Assembly (NCBI GenBank): GCA_012512855.1
Contig: JAAZDK010000225.1
Coordinates: forward strand, 1-36,457
Source: Clostridiales bacterium
Lineage (GTDB): Bacteria > Bacillota > Clostridia > Lachnospirales > Lachnospiraceae
Direction: 5' to 3'
DNA length: 36,457 nt
Under the pieces are notes generated by a model. That model did not search any database. It was not told where the DNA came from and was given only the letters and a program-made list of their open reading frames with translations. Both the position numbers and the translations under genes were made by a program. Below, piece by piece: positions 25,721-33,402 of this stretch (the stretch's first letter is position 1; every line of letters starts with the position of its first letter).

Positions 25721-26350
25721 TTATTTCTGCTTTCTTCTAAGTGCTACAGCACCGGATGCAAGAAGAGCAGCACCAAGGCCATATACAACTCCTAATCCTA
25801 CAACACCGGTCTTAGGTGCAGCAGCGGGAGCCTCATTTGCAGCTTCCTCTACAGGAGCAGCTTCTTCTGCAGGAGCAGCATCATCAGCAGATGCCTTGCC
25901 ATGTGTAAGAAGGATATTGCCTGCCTCATCCTTGAAATCCATCTGGGTAACTGTAACATCACCATTCTGGTTGTTTACGAACACAACAACTTCACACCAC
26001 TGTGAACCTAATGTACCATCCATAGGGAAGTTAACAACCAATTTTCCATCCAGGGTCTGTCCCGGATAATCTGTAGGCGCCCAGCCACCATCATTGGAGT
26101 TATAAACAAGCTGAAGATCGAACGTAGCATTTCCTTCAAATGTAATGTCAACAGATTTTACCTTTGTAGCTACATCAGCGTTTGAAATAAACTCGCCGCC
26201 ACCGATCAGCTTAACCCAGCAATCATAATTGTCGTCGGGGAAGCTGAAAGGCAATTTGTTGGAGGGATCCTTAGCAAATGCTGTTCCCACCATGGTGGAC
26301 AGAACAAATACCATTGCAATAAAACCAACTAATACCTTCCTTAACTTCAT
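25721..26350 (-). CDS. Secreted beta-rich protein with C-terminal PKTG wall-sorting signal
   Basis: The 209-residue protein has a clear signal peptide (MKLRKVLVGFIAMVFVLST, cleavage likely after TAFA). A domain of about 120 residues rich in aromatic and beta-branched residues follows (LPFSFPDDNYDCWVKLIGGG to DEAGNILLTHG), then an Ala/Glu/Pro linker. The end is P179-K-T-G182, a hydrophobic helix and RRKQK. That end is a sortase-type sorting signal with A rather than L before the proline. The start at 26348-26350 is chosen over an upstream ATG because GGAGG lies nine bases before it. The middle domain looks like a beta-sandwich, possibly carbohydrate-binding, but I do not recognise a family. 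No sortase gene is in the window. Confidence 0.8.
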   Translation of the reverse strand: MKLRKVLVGFIAMVFVLSTMVGTAFAKDPSNKLPFSFPDDNYDCWVKLIGGGEFISNADVATKVKSVDITFEGNATFDLQLVYNSNDGGWAPTDYPGQTLDGKLVVNFPMDGTLGSQWCEVVVFVNNQNGDVTVTQMDFKDEAGNILLTHGKASADDAAPAEEAAPVEEAANEAPAAAPKTGVVGLGVVYGLGAALLASGAVALRRKQK

Positions 26351-26602
26351 TTCATTATCCTCCTTAAAAAATACTGATAGTATTTCTAGCAACTTAAATT
26401 CTAGCATTATAAAATATGCTTGTATATGCCAATAATTCATAAATTTAGAAAACAAAATTTATGCAACTCTCAAAATACTTATAAATTTTTAAGTGGATTC
26501 TACAACATATGTGACAAATCACTATTATATGTGCCGTTATACAGCTTTAATTATATTATAACCTGCATTTTTTTGGCAACTCCACCTGACAAAGAATAGT
26601 AA

Positions 26603-26743
26603 TGCTCTTTATATTTGATTGGAAAAGGGATTATATTAGGCGAAGCAGATAAGGCGGCTGCTATTGATGACACCAGATATATGCCAGATGAAAGCTATAT
26701 TGGAATAAGGGAGAGAATCAATAGTGGTCTTCCTCTGCCATAA
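26603..26743 (+). pseudogene. Unrecognised short coding remnant with its own terminator
   Basis: Between an in-frame stop at 26600 and a stop at 26741 lie 46 open codons ending AIDDTRYMPDESYIGIRERI and then NSGLPLP. The composition looks like real protein: acidic and basic residues alternate, with no stop and no low complexity. There is no ATG or ribosome site at the front. The stop codon lies inside the left arm of a terminator hairpin on the same strand. This suggests the 3' end of a lost gene. I cannot name the family. The remaining part of the gap from 26351 is AT-rich without other features. Confidence 0.35.
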
Positions 26744-26768
26744 GAAATTTTTAGCTTATGGTATTTTT
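26738..26768 (+). terminator. Plus-strand terminator upstream of the YyaL-type gene
   Basis: CCATAAG/CTTATGG arms (26738-26744 and 26755-26761) are followed by TATTTTTATA on the plus strand. No intact plus-strand gene precedes it, only the 46-codon remnant, so it appears to be an orphan terminator. Confidence 0.6.
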
Positions 26769-26851
26769 ATATATAATCTCTTCTTCTTATTGGCATAATA
26801 ATAAAAATAAGTTTACTCAGACAAGCAAATATGCCGATAAGGAGTGTCAAT

Positions 26852-28972
26852 ATGAATACAAGCAATCAGGAAACAAACAAGGGTAAAGGAACAACACGGA
26901 TACCAAATAAATTAGTTAATGAAAAATCCCCTTACTTATTACAGCATGCATATAATCCGGTCAAATGGTATCCCTGGTGTGATGAGGCCTTTGAAAAGGC
27001 TAAGAATGAAAATAAGCCCATTTTCCTATCAATAGGCTATTCCACCTGCCATTGGTGCCATGTGATGGCCCATGAAAGCTTTGAGGACGAAGAGGTGGCG
27101 GAGCTTCTAAATGAGGCCTTTGTAAGTATCAAGGTGGACAAGGAGGAGCGCCCTGACATTGATGCCGTATATATGACCATTTGTCAGGCCACTACCGGTC
27201 ATGGCGGCTGGCCGCTAACAATCCTTATGACCCCTGACAAAAAGCCATTTTTTGCAGCAACATATCTTCCGAAGGATCCGGGCTACAATCTGATAGGACT
27301 TTATGATCTGCTGAGCGAGGTTAAAAGAAGGTGGGAGCAGGACCCGGCCGATCTGCAGAATACGGGAAACAAACTGGCCGACATAATAAAACGGGAGTTT
27401 GAAAGCTCCCTGGATCCTGCAGAACCAAGCAAGGATATGATTAACCTGGCTGTAACCCAGTTTAACCAGTCCTTTGATCATGAATTCGGCGGCTTTGGTT
27501 CTGAACCCAAGTTCCCCAGCCCTCATAATCTTTTGTTCCTTCTCCGTCATTCATATTATGAGGCAGACCAGAGGGCACTTTATATGGTCGAGCATACTCT
27601 GGAGCGTATGTATCGGGGCGGTATCTTCGACCATATCGGTTACGGCTTTTGCAGATACTCCACCGATGCAAGATGGCTGGTTCCTCATTTTGAAAAAATG
27701 CTTTATGACAATGCCCTGCTTGCTTTAACCTATACCGAAGCCTACCAGTATACAAAAAAGGAATTCTACCGTTCTGTGGCTGAGCAAATATTTGAATATA
27801 TCCGCCGTGAAATGACCAGCCCTGAAGGCGGCTTCTACTGCGCACAGGATGCCGACAGCGAAGGAGTAGAGGGCAAATATTATGTCTTTACCCCGGATGA
27901 AATTAACAGGGTACTGAACAAGGAAGACTCTGCCTCAGAGGATGCATCCTTTGCGTGCAACTATTTTAATATTACAAACGAGGGAAATTTTGAAGGTTAT
28001 TCAATTCCTAACCTGATACAGACAAATGAAATAATATCTTCAGACAACGAACAGCTAAGACGGGTCTGCAGCAAATTGTATACCTACCGCCTTAACCGCT
28101 CCAGACTTCATAAGGATGACAAAATCCTGACCTCATGGAATGCTCTTATGATTACAGCCTATGCCACTGCCGCAAAAGTGTTCAGGAATTCTGATTATGC
28201 GGATGTGGCAAAGCGGGCTGCACAGTTTGTCAGCAACAATCTGATGGACGAAAGCGGCAGGCTTTTCATCAGGTACCGCGATGGCGAGGCTGCTTTTCCC
28301 GGCCTTATTGACGACTATGCCTTCTACTGTATGGCTCTTCTTGCCCTTTATGATTGCAGCTTTGACGAGCGCTACCTAGAGCAGGCATGCGCTCTTGCAG
28401 ATAAAATGTATGAGCTTTTTGGGGACGACAAATACGGTGGCTTTTTCCTTTATGCCAAAGACGCCCAGCAGCTAATCTATCGTCCGAAAGAGGTATTCGA
28501 CGGTGCCATTCCATCAGGCAACTCGGTGGCAGGCTATGTTCTGCAGAGGCTGGCAAATATTACAGCAGACAGTAAATATATCCGGCTGGCAGACAGACAG
28601 CTGCGCTTCCTTGCCGGTCAGATATCCGATTATCCTGCAGGATTTAGCTTCAGCCTTATGGCCTTTCAGTCGGCTCTTTACCCCTCCAGGCAGATTGTAT
28701 GTGTGGCGGTACGCAGCGACTCATCAAGGGCCAATAACCACGAAGTAAACGATCCGGAAAATTACGAAGAGTTATCTGATTATCTGTCCGATAATTATGA
28801 GCCTAATACCGTTGTCCTGCTGAAAACCGAGGAAAATGCAGAAAAGCTGAAGGAGATAGCCGATTTTGTCGAGGATTACATGGCTATAAATGACAGAACC
28901 ACATACTACATCTGCGAAAATCATCATTGCATAGCTCCCAGCAATGAATTGATATCGGGGAATAAGAATTAA
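26852..28972 (+). CDS. YyaL-type thioredoxin-fold (DUF255) protein
   Basis: The 706-residue protein belongs to the YyaL/SPATA20 family. An N-terminal thioredoxin-like domain (about 15-170) has C66-H-W-C69-H70 in the family motif [16 protein letters not shown] and [15 protein letters not shown] long (alpha/alpha) barrel domain resembling sugar epimerases follows (about 200-600, with [13 protein letters not shown] and [14 protein letters not shown]). The biochemical role of the family is not settled. The ATG at 26852 is preferred over one seven codons upstream because AAGGAG lies just before it. Its neighbours give no pathway, though the window also holds a thioredoxin and a CcdA-thioredoxin fusion. 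Confidence 0.93.
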   Translation: MNTSNQETNKGKGTTRIPNKLVNEKSPYLLQHAYNPVKWYPWCDEAFEKAKNENKPIFLSIGYSTCHWCHVMAHESFEDEEVAELLNEAFVSIKVDKEERPDIDAVYMTICQATTGHGGWPLTILMTPDKKPFFAATYLPKDPGYNLIGLYDLLSEVKRRWEQDPADLQNTGNKLADIIKREFESSLDPAEPSKDMINLAVTQFNQSFDHEFGGFGSEPKFPSPHNLLFLLRHSYYEADQRALYMVEHTLERMYRGGIFDHIGYGFCRYSTDARWLVPHFEKMLYDNALLALTYTEAYQYTKKEFYRSVAEQIFEYIRREMTSPEGGFYCAQDADSEGVEGKYYVFTPDEINRVLNKEDSASEDASFACNYFNITNEGNFEGYSIPNLIQTNEIISSDNEQLRRVCSKLYTYRLNRSRLHKDDKILTSWNALMITAYATAAKVFRNSDYADVAKRAAQFVSNNLMDESGRLFIRYRDGEAAFPGLIDDYAFYCMALLALYDCSFDERYLEQACALADKMYELFGDDKYGGFFLYAKDAQQLIYRPKEVFDGAIPSGNSVAGYVLQRLANITADSKYIRLADRQLRFLAGQISDYPAGFSFSLMAFQSALYPSRQIVCVAVRSDSSRANNHEVNDPENYEELSDYLSDNYEPNTVVLLKTEENAEKLKEIADFVEDYMAINDRTTYYICENHHCIAPSNELISGNKN

Positions 28973-29034
28973 ACTGTTAAGATTAATCGGCTGACTGCAT
29001 ATTATATAGTAATACAATCCATGAGGTTTTATAT

Positions 29035-29322
29035 ATGCAATGCAGATGGAGATATGAAACAATGATAGACGATCGTGATTTGCATATTCTTTATACCGCT
29101 TTGCAAAAGCACAAGGATGAATATGATTACTATCCACTGGTTGTAGCAAAGCGGGATGAAGCCGGATCGAACTATCGTTTCCTGTGCATTGCGGCACTAA
29201 AGACAAAGCCGGAATATGCATCTCATCTTGCCGAGATTGGGGTATATGTGCCTCCGGCAGGCAAGCCTTACGCCACATGTCTGTACAGGAGAGATTTTGA
29301 TCAGATATTTCCTTACTGGTAA
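29035..29322 (+). CDS. Small conserved-looking hypothetical protein
   Basis: The 95-residue, charged, soluble protein has no signal or membrane helix: MQCRWRYETMIDDRDLHILY at the start, RRDFDQIFPYW at the end. It may be cotranscribed with the YyaL-type gene 62 bases upstream, since no terminator lies between, and it has a strong terminator behind it. An AGG at spacing 8 precedes the first ATG. A GGAG ten bases before the internal ATG at 29062 makes a start at MIDDRD also possible. I do not recognise the family. Confidence 0.6.
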   Translation: MQCRWRYETMIDDRDLHILYTALQKHKDEYDYYPLVVAKRDEAGSNYRFLCIAALKTKPEYASHLAEIGVYVPPAGKPYATCLYRRDFDQIFPYW

Positions 29323-29371
29323 AATATGCAAAGCTCATGAATATATTATTATGAGAATTTTCTATTATATT

Positions 29372-29408
29372 AAAGGAGCTGCCTGTCAGACAGCTCCTTT
29401 TTATTTGC
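29372..29408 (+). terminator. Strong terminator between convergent genes
   Basis: Perfect 10-bp arms AAAGGAGCTG/CAGCTCCTTT (29372-29381 and 29391-29400) with a nine-base loop are followed by TTTATTTGCTTTTT on the plus strand. It ends the YyaL/small protein transcript and may also serve the minus-strand gene opposite. Confidence 0.85.
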
Positions 29409-29508
29409 TTTTTCTATTGCTTTTTCTATAACCTTTATTCATATTTTATCCATTTCAGCCATATAGCTTGTTATACAGCAAGTCTCTGTCTTTCAAAATA
29501 TGCTACAT

Positions 29509-30369
29509 TTATTTTAGCAAATATGCAGCCGCCTTCTTAATCATATCCTGATGCACCTTCTGAACCACATTTGTTGTATGGGTCCTGCTGTTTTTGAAAT
29601 GAATATCCATAACACCGCTGCAGCCGTTATTTTTTACCGCATCAAGATTTACTCCATATCCGTAACCACCACTGCGCCCTCTTACATATTTATTCGCTGC
29701 AGCAGAGTCCAGACCGGCATGAGGCATAGCCGTCATCGAGCCGGCTATAACATAATTGTCAATCTCAACAATTACGGCTCTTCTCTCCCAGCTGAAGCCA
29801 CCCCATATATCCTTGATTATTTGAGTATCCTCCTTGGTCAGAGGCTCTACATCCGCATGATTTGTACCGTATGTTCTCTTTACACTAAAGCTCAAACCGG
29901 TTTCCACATCGGTTACGACAGCATTTTCCCCTCTTTCCCAAACCTTTTTTACTGTTGTAAACCAGTCAAAGGAGCCGGCCTTTTTGTCAGTTCTGTCGGA
30001 TTCCGCTGACAGGGATGAGGCCGAAATAAGAGAAAGCTCATCATCAGCAATATCTGCCGTCATGTCAACTGTACTGCCTGCGACCGACTTAAGAGCAGCA
30101 TATGTCTGCCTGCCAACTATCCCGTCGACATATAAACCATTTGCCCTCTGGAAACGTTTCACAGCCTCTTTGGTAATGCTCCCGTAATATCCTGTAACCT
30201 TGCTGTATGTAAAATATCCCAGATTCTTAAGCTCGCTTTGTATTTGTTCTACTTCATTTCCTCTTGAGCCAAACTTTAATAACGTAGCAGCAGACGCATC
30301 AACAGGTGACATTGCTATAACTGCTGCCGCCAGGCATGCTCCGCATTTTGCCAAAAAACCTTTTTTCAT
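29509..30369 (-). CDS. Secreted peptidoglycan-binding protein
   Basis: The 286-residue exported protein has a signal peptide ending near SPVDASA and a PG_binding_1 domain (about 30-90: LLKFGSRGNEVEQIQSELKN, VTGYYGSITKEAVKRFQRAN, VDGIVGRQTYAAL). The C-terminal domain of about 150 residues has TGLSFSVKRTYGTNHADVEP, WERRAVIV, AGSMTAMPHAG and HFKNSRTHTTNVV. Such C-terminal domains occur with wall-binding domains in many spore-forming Firmicutes, but their reaction is not established. The conserved His/Asp residues could bind metal. The start at 30367-30369 has AAGGAG nearby and gives the proper signal peptide, unlike an ATG eight codons upstream. Confidence 0.88.
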   Translation of the reverse strand: MKKGFLAKCGACLAAAVIAMSPVDASAATLLKFGSRGNEVEQIQSELKNLGYFTYSKVTGYYGSITKEAVKRFQRANGLYVDGIVGRQTYAALKSVAGSTVDMTADIADDELSLISASSLSAESDRTDKKAGSFDWFTTVKKVWERGENAVVTDVETGLSFSVKRTYGTNHADVEPLTKEDTQIIKDIWGGFSWERRAVIVEIDNYVIAGSMTAMPHAGLDSAAANKYVRGRSGGYGYGVNLDAVKNNGCSGVMDIHFKNSRTHTTNVVQKVHQDMIKKAAAYLLK

Positions 30370-30425
30370 ATGCCTCTCTCCTTGCTTCCTCATTATTGTA
30401 TAGACTTTGCCTGTTCAAGAGAATT

Positions 30426-30496
30426 ATATTACATAAATATTAATATGTCAATTTATTTCTTAATATTTATGTAATATTTAATTAACCATTATGTAA
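30426..30496. promoter_or_regulatory. Long inverted repeat with TTATGTAA half sites, candidate operator
   Basis: Perfect 18-bp arms (30426-30443 and 30460-30477) enclose 16 bases just upstream of the peptidoglycan-binding protein gene. Each arm holds TTATGTAA (30429-30436 inverted, 30467-30474 direct), and a third copy follows at 30489-30496, 22 bases after the second. Nearly all bases are A or T, so this is more likely a protein-binding array than a terminator. The adjacent MarR regulator is a natural candidate binder. Confidence 0.5.
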
Positions 30497-30571
30497 CATA
30501 TGGAAATCCACCCCTATTTATCCATAACTGATTACAACTGCCATATGACATTAAATTTTGCCAATAAAAAA

Positions 30572-30599
30572 TCCCCTACATTTGTAAAAATGCAGGAGA
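30572..30599 (-). terminator. Terminator of the marR-family gene
   Basis: Arms 30572-30583 and 30588-30599 pair over 12 bases with G-U pairs around a four-base loop. On the minus strand they are followed by TTTTTTATT. It lies 25 bases after the stop codon. Confidence 0.8.
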
Positions 30600-30623
30600 C
30601 ATCTTTAAAATAGTTTTTTCATC

Positions 30624-31046
30624 CTATACCATTATATCATTCAGCTTCTTAAGCAGCTTTTCCATTGTCTCAATTTCTTCTTTAGTAAAATTTTCTCTTA
30701 TGGTTGCCATCAGCTCAGCATTATATGAAGCATTCATACCATAATTCTTTGAAAACTTGTCGGTTACCTCCAGAAAATATTCTCTTCTATCTTCAAGTGA
30801 TAAAACCTTTCTTACATATCCCTTTTCAATCAGATTGCTGATGCGATATGTTGCATTAGGCTGCGATATATTCACATAATTTGCAAACTGGCGAACAGTA
30901 GGTCTGTTTAACAAAAAGATAACTTCCACACAATACGACTCTGTCGGGCTTAAGCTGTCCTTATCCTCATTGACACTTGAGAATAAATTCTTACAGTAAT
31001 TGTTGCGGAACTTATAGTATAATTTCTCAAATTCTTTTTCAAGCAT
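30624..31046 (-). CDS. MarR family transcriptional regulator
   Basis: The winged-helix repressor of 140 residues has a helical dimerisation N-terminus (LEKEFEKLYYKFRNNYCKNLF), HTH around PTVRQFANYVNISQPNATYRISNLIEKGY (residues about 53-80), the wing VRKVLSLEDRREYFLEVT, and a C-terminal dimerisation helix. Start codons at 31052 and 31046 are both in frame. The second is chosen because AGGAG lies nine bases before it and only three before the first. The ligand is unknown. Divergent from the CcdA-fusion gene and next to an AT-rich inverted repeat, it may regulate either neighbour or itself. Confidence 0.9.
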   Translation of the reverse strand: MLEKEFEKLYYKFRNNYCKNLFSSVNEDKDSLSPTESYCVEVIFLLNRPTVRQFANYVNISQPNATYRISNLIEKGYVRKVLSLEDRREYFLEVTDKFSKNYGMNASYNAELMATIRENFTKEEIETMEKLLKKLNDIMV

Positions 31047-31380
31047 TATCATTCGCTCCTATCAAACATTAAATTGGTTTATTAACTAAAGCTTATAATG
31101 ATATTAAATGATACTATTTCTTTATTATTATATACATTCCAATCAGAAAAAAGCAATTGCTTATTTTAATTATTTAGGCTTCCATATAATAGCATTAAGG
31201 AAAATAACTACAGAACTTAAAAAAGATAATCCTTTTTGCTTCCCACAAAGCATATCTATATGGTATAATGACCAAAATAGCTTACTAATCCCATTCTATT
31301 TTCATGGAATGATTTAAGCCTTGTCATAAATAATCTTGTATGTATAAATGATTAATTAACAGACCAAAGATAAGCAAAAG

Positions 31381-31422
31381 CTTTATTCTGCAGGAATTCC
31401 TCAAAATACCTATAGAATAAAG
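31381..31422. repeat. Inverted repeat in the marR / CcdA-fusion gap
   Basis: Perfect 9-bp arms CTTTATTCT/AGAATAAAG (31381-31389 and 31414-31422) sit about 150 bases before the CcdA-fusion start. Just before that start (31508-31550) TTTTCG occurs several times in a T-rich tract. The rest of the 525-base gap is very AT-rich. I see no credible gene in it. Confidence 0.35.
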
Positions 31423-31572
31423 GAAAATGTACATAATACCAAGAATCAGTATACATAGATTTTATTTTATTTTATCAAATAATTAACAAATATACTATCA
31501 ATAATTGATTTTCGTTTTTTTTCGGGTCATATTTTTCGTTTTGTTTTCGATTTATGCTTCAGGAGTGATAAA

Positions 31573-32919
31573 ATGCCTGCATTAAATGTATCAGCCACCA
31601 GTATTAATATCTTTATCGTGTTTTTGGAGGGAGTTTTGTCCTTCTTTTCACCGTGTGTAATACCCCTTATACCTGTTTATGTCAGCTATCTGGCGGGTAA
31701 TGCCAAAATAAGCACTGAGGACGGCAGGGTTAAATACATCCGCAAAAGGGTGTTCCTTCATACCCTTCTGTTTGTACTGGGTATTTCTAGTGCTTTCTTT
31801 ATTCTGGGCATGTCGGTGAATGCATTAAGAATTTTTTTCAACTCATATCAGATGGCTTTTGTCCGTGCAGGTGGATTGCTTATAATATTTCTGGGCCTGG
31901 TTCAGACCGGAATTATTAAACTAAGCTTCCTGCAAAGAGAGCATCGTTTTAATTTTAATATCGGAGAACGCAGGATGAGCCCTCTCCTGGCCTATATCAT
32001 GGGCTTTACCTTCAGCTTTGGCTGGACACCCTGCATTGGCCCGGCGCTTTCATCCGTCCTGGTATTGGCTGCCGGCAGCGACAGCAGACTGGCGGGGAAT
32101 CTCTTGATATTGGTTTACACCGCAGGCTTTGTCATTCCCTTTATGCTGCTGGGCCTGTTCACAACACAGGTATTGAACTTCCTGAACAGGCATAAAAAGG
32201 CCTTAAGATATACCGTAAAGGCTGGAGGAATTTTATTGATTATAATTGGCTTTTTAACTCTAACCGGCTGGATGAATTCAATATCCAGATATCTTAACTC
32301 ATTTACCGCCTCCTTAGGCGAGCAAACAGGCGCTCCCTCCCCGACCGAAGAGGCCGATAGCGGCAACAGGGACGAGCAAGCTACTGACAATGGAAACAAA
32401 GATGCTGTAAATGATAAGAATGATACCACTGATGGAAACGCATCATCAGAGAAGGAAAAATATCCCGCCTTCGATTTTACCCTTGTAGATCAAAACGGAA
32501 CTACTCATACCTTATCGGATTATAAAGGCAAGGTAGTATTTTTAAATTTCTGGGCTACCTGGTGTCCTCCATGCAAAAAGGAGCTTCCGGATATCGAAGA
32601 GCTGTACAGGGAATACGGTGAAAACAGCTCTGATGTAATCTTTCTTAGCATCACCAACCCTGTCAGCGACGAATATCCCAATAATGCTGACATAACAAAG
32701 GATAAGATAATTGACTTTATTAAGGAAAACGATATCAGCTTCCCTGTCCTCTTTGACGAAACCGGGGAAGTTTTAAGCAAATACTATATTTCAGCCTTTC
32801 CCACCACCTTTTTGATTGATACGGATGGAAATATCTATGGCTATGCCCCGGGCATGCTGAGCAAGGAAACTATGATTAGCGCCATTGAGCAGACAAAAAA
32901 ATCCACAGGTCAGGATTAG
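31573..32919 (+). CDS. CcdA-like membrane electron carrier fused to a TlpA/ResA-type thioredoxin
   Basis: The 448-residue protein joins two parts of one redox relay. Residues 1-235 are a six-helix CcdA/DsbD-beta type membrane domain with its two cysteines in FFSPC28VIPLIPVY and GWTPC154IGPAL, which carry electrons across the membrane. A Ser/Asp/Asn-rich linker (about 245-295) leads to an extracytoplasmic thioredoxin domain with W330-C331-P-P-C334 and the cis-proline in SAFPTTFLID. The fusion would pass electrons from cytoplasmic thioredoxin to exported proteins. AGGAG lies seven bases before the ATG. Such fusions are known in Firmicutes. The target proteins here are unknown. Confidence 0.93.
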   Translation: MPALNVSATSINIFIVFLEGVLSFFSPCVIPLIPVYVSYLAGNAKISTEDGRVKYIRKRVFLHTLLFVLGISSAFFILGMSVNALRIFFNSYQMAFVRAGGLLIIFLGLVQTGIIKLSFLQREHRFNFNIGERRMSPLLAYIMGFTFSFGWTPCIGPALSSVLVLAAGSDSRLAGNLLILVYTAGFVIPFMLLGLFTTQVLNFLNRHKKALRYTVKAGGILLIIIGFLTLTGWMNSISRYLNSFTASLGEQTGAPSPTEEADSGNRDEQATDNGNKDAVNDKNDTTDGNASSEKEKYPAFDFTLVDQNGTTHTLSDYKGKVVFLNFWATWCPPCKKELPDIEELYREYGENSSDVIFLSITNPVSDEYPNNADITKDKIIDFIKENDISFPVLFDETGEVLSKYYISAFPTTFLIDTDGNIYGYAPGMLSKETMISAIEQTKKSTGQD

Positions 32920-32957
32920 AATTATGGAATTTGCTTGAAAACACTGTGACTTTTCTT

Positions 32958-32986
32958 TTGACAGAACAGTTGTCATATGCTACAAT
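32958..32986 (+). promoter_or_regulatory. Near-consensus promoter of the MutS2-like gene leader
   Basis: Perfect TTGACA (32958-32963), 17-base spacer and TACAAT (32981-32986). It lies more than 400 bases upstream of the MutS2-like coding start, and about 35 bases upstream of a short ORF with a ribosome site. Confidence 0.8.
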
Positions 32987-33028
32987 AGTTTTCAGTTTAA
33001 AGATTGATTATAAGAAAGGATGGTTTTG

Positions 33029-33067
33029 GTGTCGGTATTAACTGTTAGCGAGGTTTGTGGACAATAA
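33029..33067 (+). CDS. Putative 12-codon leader peptide (or stump of an ABC-F gene)
   Basis: GTG at 33029 follows AAAGGATGG with a spacing of about five to seven bases and is read as MSVLTVSEVCGQ, then TAA. Two readings fit. First, it is a regulatory leader peptide: promoter, ribosome site, short ORF, then competing hairpins with T-runs before the real gene. Second, MSVLTVSEV resembles the first residues of ABC-F ATPases, so it could be what remains of a deleted gene. The two are compatible if an old gene start was reused. Expression is not proven. Confidence 0.4.
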   Translation: MSVLTVSEVCGQ

Positions 33068-33080
33068 GGATATTCTGTTT

Positions 33081-33206
33081 GTCTTGCTTCTTATCAGACG
33101 CAAGGCTCTCGAAGTATGCCTTTTTCAGTCCTGTAATCCACCCATGCAGTTAATACTCGAAGCTGTCCTTTTACTCGTGGCAGCGCTGACTTTACGCGCT
33201 GTTTTT
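33081..33206 (+). promoter_or_regulatory. Putative transcription attenuator (competing hairpins with T-runs)
   Basis: Hairpin 1 pairs GTCTTGC (33081-33087) with GCAAGGC (33100-33106). Hairpin 2 pairs AAGGC (33102-33106) with GCCTT (33118-33122) and runs into TTTTT, so it looks like a terminator and excludes hairpin 1. Hairpin 3 pairs CAGCGC (33181-33186) with GCGCTG (33196-33201) and is followed by TTTTTGTTT. In addition, GTTAATAC at 33149-33156 can pair with GTATTAAC inside the leader ORF (33035-33042, within a 10-bp match) or with the same octamer at 33324-33331. These alternatives are what an attenuator needs. No folding energies were computed. Confidence 0.5.
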
Positions 33207-33311
33207 GTTTGCATGAGCCCGGTATGATATTATTGCGACCAAATTGGACAATCGGCACAGTCATGCCCTGCTCTATTTTGGCTTTTGAAATAATGGCTGC
33301 TATACGGACAG

Positions 33312-33362
33312 TTGCCCACAGGAGTATTAACCATTGTATGGTGGATCTTCTGTGGGCAATTT
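33312..33362 (+). terminator. GC-rich hairpin just before the MutS2-like gene
   Basis: Perfect 10-bp arms TTGCCCACAG/CTGTGGGCAA (33312-33321 and 33350-33359) enclose a loop with an inner ACCAT/ATGGT stem, followed by TTTGCATTT. It ends about 40 bases before the start codon. It could be a third terminator of the leader or a structure controlling translation. Confidence 0.5.
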
Positions 33363-33402
33363 GCATTTATGTATAGATCATATTTTGAAAGGAGCTATCT
33401 GA

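Noticed and set aside
28772-29338. Minus-strand open frame of 188 codons
   Set aside because: It overlaps the end of the YyaL-type gene and the small plus-strand gene, has no ribosome site and no recognisable domain.
33100-33360. Mobile element insertion behind the putative ABC-F stump
   Set aside because: No transposase fragment, terminal inverted repeat pair or target duplication could be recognised. The internal repeats are explained by RNA hairpins.
33094-33366. Minus-strand open frame of 90 codons in the leader of the MutS2-like gene
   Set aside because: No ribosome site and no family resemblance. The region is better explained by plus-strand RNA structure.
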